Made by a program: the position numbers and the translations under genes. Positions 61,472 through 64,000 of a DNA stretch of 64,000 nucleotides are shown here, one piece after another (positions within the stretch are counted from its first letter, which is position 1; each line of letters begins with the position of its first letter). The notes under the pieces were generated by a model. The model made no database searches, was not told the origin of the DNA, and worked only from the letters and a program-made list of their open reading frames with translations. Source of the DNA: Mermis nigrescens (Eukaryota > Nematoda > Enoplea > Mermithida > Mermithidae); NCBI GenBank assembly GCA_036768485.1, contig JAVLUZ010000407.1:1-64000 (forward strand). Reading direction: 5' to 3'.

Positions 61472-61960
61472 CAATCGGATTTGCCTTCTTTATACCAAAA
61501 TAAAGATTGCACTTGTTCAACTATGCTGATGCTGTCTGTGTTAAAATAAATTGATAGCCTGATAAAGAAATTGACAAACTTAGTTGACACAAGGAAATAA
61601 ATGTCAGACATCACTAAAATCCTGAATTAACGATTTCAAATGAGACTGAAGTGAGTGGCCTATTTATATTTCTTCGCCGCTTTCTTTCGACATTTTCAAC
61701 AGTATTTAATTATTTTAAAATATGGATGGCTCTAATTAGAAATGAATTATTTGCATGCAGATATGATTTTATGGCTCTGACAAAGAATTCTTAAGTGAAA
61801 ATACAGTAATTTAGATAATTTAAGCAAGCTTTCTAGTGAAAACTTGAGAAGTTCCTTACGATATTCAATCGACATTTTCATCGATTATTTTTATTTAAGT
61901 TATACGCGTATGATTTATTTTGAATTTTTTCTTAAATTAATCCTAGGTACCAAGATTTTC
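61472..61960. other. Upstream region of PYROXD1
   Basis: AT-rich. It should hold the 5' UTR and promoter, but I see no clear TATA/Inr arrangement or CpG island. Confidence 0.4.
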
Positions 61961-61969
61961 AAAGATAAC

Positions 61970-62363
61970 CATACATAATCTTGGGGGGTTTGGGTGGGGG
62001 TTTTTACCCCCGCAAAAAATTTCTCACCCCCCCCAGAATTGGCGATTTTTCAAAATTTTCCTAAACTTACCTGAAAATTGGTAGAAAAAGTGTCTTTTTA
62101 AGGGTTTTTGGCTATCTATTTGCTCAAAATCGCCAAATTTTTCGGCGCTTCGCGCCATATATTCATGTTTTAAGCGATATATTGGTCAATTTATTCGACT
62201 TTTTTTCGGAATTTTTTCATGATTTCATGCTCTAAAAGGATATAGTATCGTCAGAAACGCCAAAAAACGATGTTTTTTTAACGCGTACCGGCCATTTTTG
62301 GGCCCAAAAAAAGCACTTTAGAGTTTTCCTTCCCCCCCAGAATTCCCATACTGTGCATGTATG
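61970..62363 (+). mobile_element. Family D hAT-type element
   Basis: CATACATAATCTTGGGGGG to CTGTGCATGTATG, with exact 8-bp duplication AAGATAAC and hairpin GGCGCTTCGCGCC near 62140. Confidence 0.93.
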
Positions 62364-62842
62364 AAGATAACGATTGCGTAAAAACGAGAATGGGTAAGAC
62401 TAGCTGAATAATCAAAACCCAAACGCATTTTTACGCAATCCTCCGATAAGCAAACTCCTTAAACAACGAGTCTGTGGCGTAGCCAGCGGGGAGGGGTTTC
62501 TCACCTAGAGAAATTTCAAATTTGTCAGAAATTGAGCTATGCGGCCGCATGGCGCTATTCTGCTCCGATTTTTTATGAATAAAATCGAAAATTTTTTCTA
62601 AGTAAACGCGACGTTTCTTTTTATTCCTGGCAATTATTTTAAAGTAGCTATACGCCTTCATAAACGGGAGCGATGTCGACGTAAGCAGTCTAGAACATTT
62701 TCTTAGATAAGTAAATATTACGTCTAAGCATAATATAAGTAAGCAGGAATTTGAATTTTAAAAAAGGGAAAAAATCAAAAAAAGCCTTTATGTAGTCAAG
62801 AATTAGAAAACTTCAAATTTGATCACTTTGAAATCTTCTAAG

Positions 62843-62927
62843 CGCTGCCAAAAATTTAAATTACCTAGTGCAGGATGATGTAACCGCTGCCAAAAATTTA
62901 AAATTACCTAGTGCAGTATGATGTGAA
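62843..62927 (+). repeat. 42-bp direct repeat, two copies
   Basis: CGCTGCCAAAAATTTAAA and ACCTAGTGCAG recur with a 42-bp period. Confidence 0.85.
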
Positions 62928-62929
62928 AG

Positions 62930-64000
62930 ACCAAAAAACATTATAGGTATCTCACGCATGACTTCTGTACAATTTTAAATTAAATCGACTTTCAAATTGA
63001 AGGAGGTGCAGAATTGGGCGTTCAAGGTGATTTTGACGATCTGCAACCCTACCACTATTATGCAGTTTAGCCTATAATTCTCCTATAAGCAAACCTATAC
63101 CTAAAGGTAAGTAGGTACCAAACAAAATTGGTGCGAAGGCGAAATTTTTAATTTCTTTCCTTGAAAGATTGGATAAGCAAAGTTAAGATCACGTTAGCTC
63201 TTCCAAAACTATCCGCAAAAAAACAAAAAACCAAAAAACGTATTAAGAGAGGTGCCAGTGCATGTGAAATTCATATGTATCTACATAATATTTGATTTGA
63301 TTTAGATATCTACATAATGTTTTTGTTACTAATATTCCTTCCTAAGTGATCTTTCAAACTGCTTGCTTGGTCCCTAGTTCTTGTTTAGACTTAGTACATG
63401 CAAAAACAGAAGTCGTGATTAATAACTAATTCTCTATTCTATATAGCACCAGTTTCTCTCCTTAAATGACCGTGTGAGAAAAACCCGAAAAGGCTGAAGC
63501 GATGTTGCCGTTAATAACAGGTCAAAATTTTGAAAACTATCAGATGTTCTCTTAAAAACTGCCAAAAAGTGTCACTTTTGACCAAATAAACTGCCAGACA
63601 AAATTTCGACATCCAAAGTACATTTTTGACGTTACAGAACCTGTTCAAATATTAATTAAGTAGGTTCTTCTAATTGCAGTGCATTTACCTATTCATTATG
63701 AAAATGATTAAACTCAACTCACTTGATTATTGCAAGTATAGTAATTTATTAAGCAGATCACCTGATTGAAGTAAAAACAGTTCAAAGGGACTTATTGAGC
63801 AGGATATTGAGCAAAAAGGCACATAATTAAAGCAAACACATTTAAGCCGATTCACTGAGCATGACAATTGGCAAAATTCTCTCGATTTCCACAGCACACG
63901 GTATAAATGCATTTTTGCAATAAAAAGGCTGCAATCAGCTCGGCGTGGCCTTAAAATCAATAACAAGTAATAAAATTAAATCTATCCGGCGCGGAGCTCT
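62930..64000. other. No recognised feature
   Basis: AT-rich sequence without exons or transposon ends I can support. The last bases (CCGGCGCGGAGC) resemble the recurrent GC hairpin. Confidence 0.5.

Noticed and set aside
62431..62661. 76-codon minus frame with ordinary codon use
   Set aside because: Part of it reads through a hAT-type end fragment (complement of GTGGCGTAGCCAG), and no family resemblance is seen.

Overview
The window is non-coding-rich, repeat-saturated eukaryotic nuclear DNA, most likely from an invertebrate animal and probably an arthropod. The reasons are an AT-rich background, a spliced animal-type gene with introns from about 65 bp to 10 kb, a eukaryotic tRNA-Ile with anticodon AAU, and a large load of non-autonomous DNA transposons. 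There are no bacterial operons. The species cannot be named from sequence alone.

The one protein gene I can support is a PYROXD1 homologue on the minus strand. It has 13 coding exons from 61471 (start) to 23043 (stop) and a predicted protein of about 489 residues. It was assembled exon by exon by matching the translated sequence to the known family. The exons keep reading frame throughout, with no internal stop or frameshift. Three splice boundaries around exons 3 and 6 lack the expected dinucleotides. Most single-frame ORFs elsewhere are chance openings in repeats.

Layout. (1) 1-3770: a satellite of about 180 bp per unit that switches orientation at about 2220. (2) 4075-22461: two tandem copies of a tRNA-Ile-headed unit of about 1.1 kb, each opened by many nested insertions. 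The first holds two large related hAT-like elements (4751-10613 and 10726-18300), which themselves carry members of a long non-coding family, here called E. The second has its tRNA split by a small transposon and holds a GC-ended hAT-like element (19204-21179) with two further insertions inside. (3) 22462-61471: the PYROXD1 gene, whose introns are mostly transposon in transposon. (4) 61472-64000: a D element, a short direct repeat, and sequence with nothing recognisable.

Almost every insertion that can be bounded is flanked by an 8-bp target duplication, which points to hAT-type transposition. A minority use TA and look Tc1/mariner- or pogo-like. No intact transposase is present. The only transposase trace is a decayed Tc1/mariner fragment at 51130-52081. 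Families are named here by letter: A, B, C, D, E, F, J, K, M, N, O. Several unrelated-looking families (A, D, J) share an internal core, and many carry the same short GC-rich hairpin. These shared parts and the strange internal architecture of family E are the least explained signals in the window.
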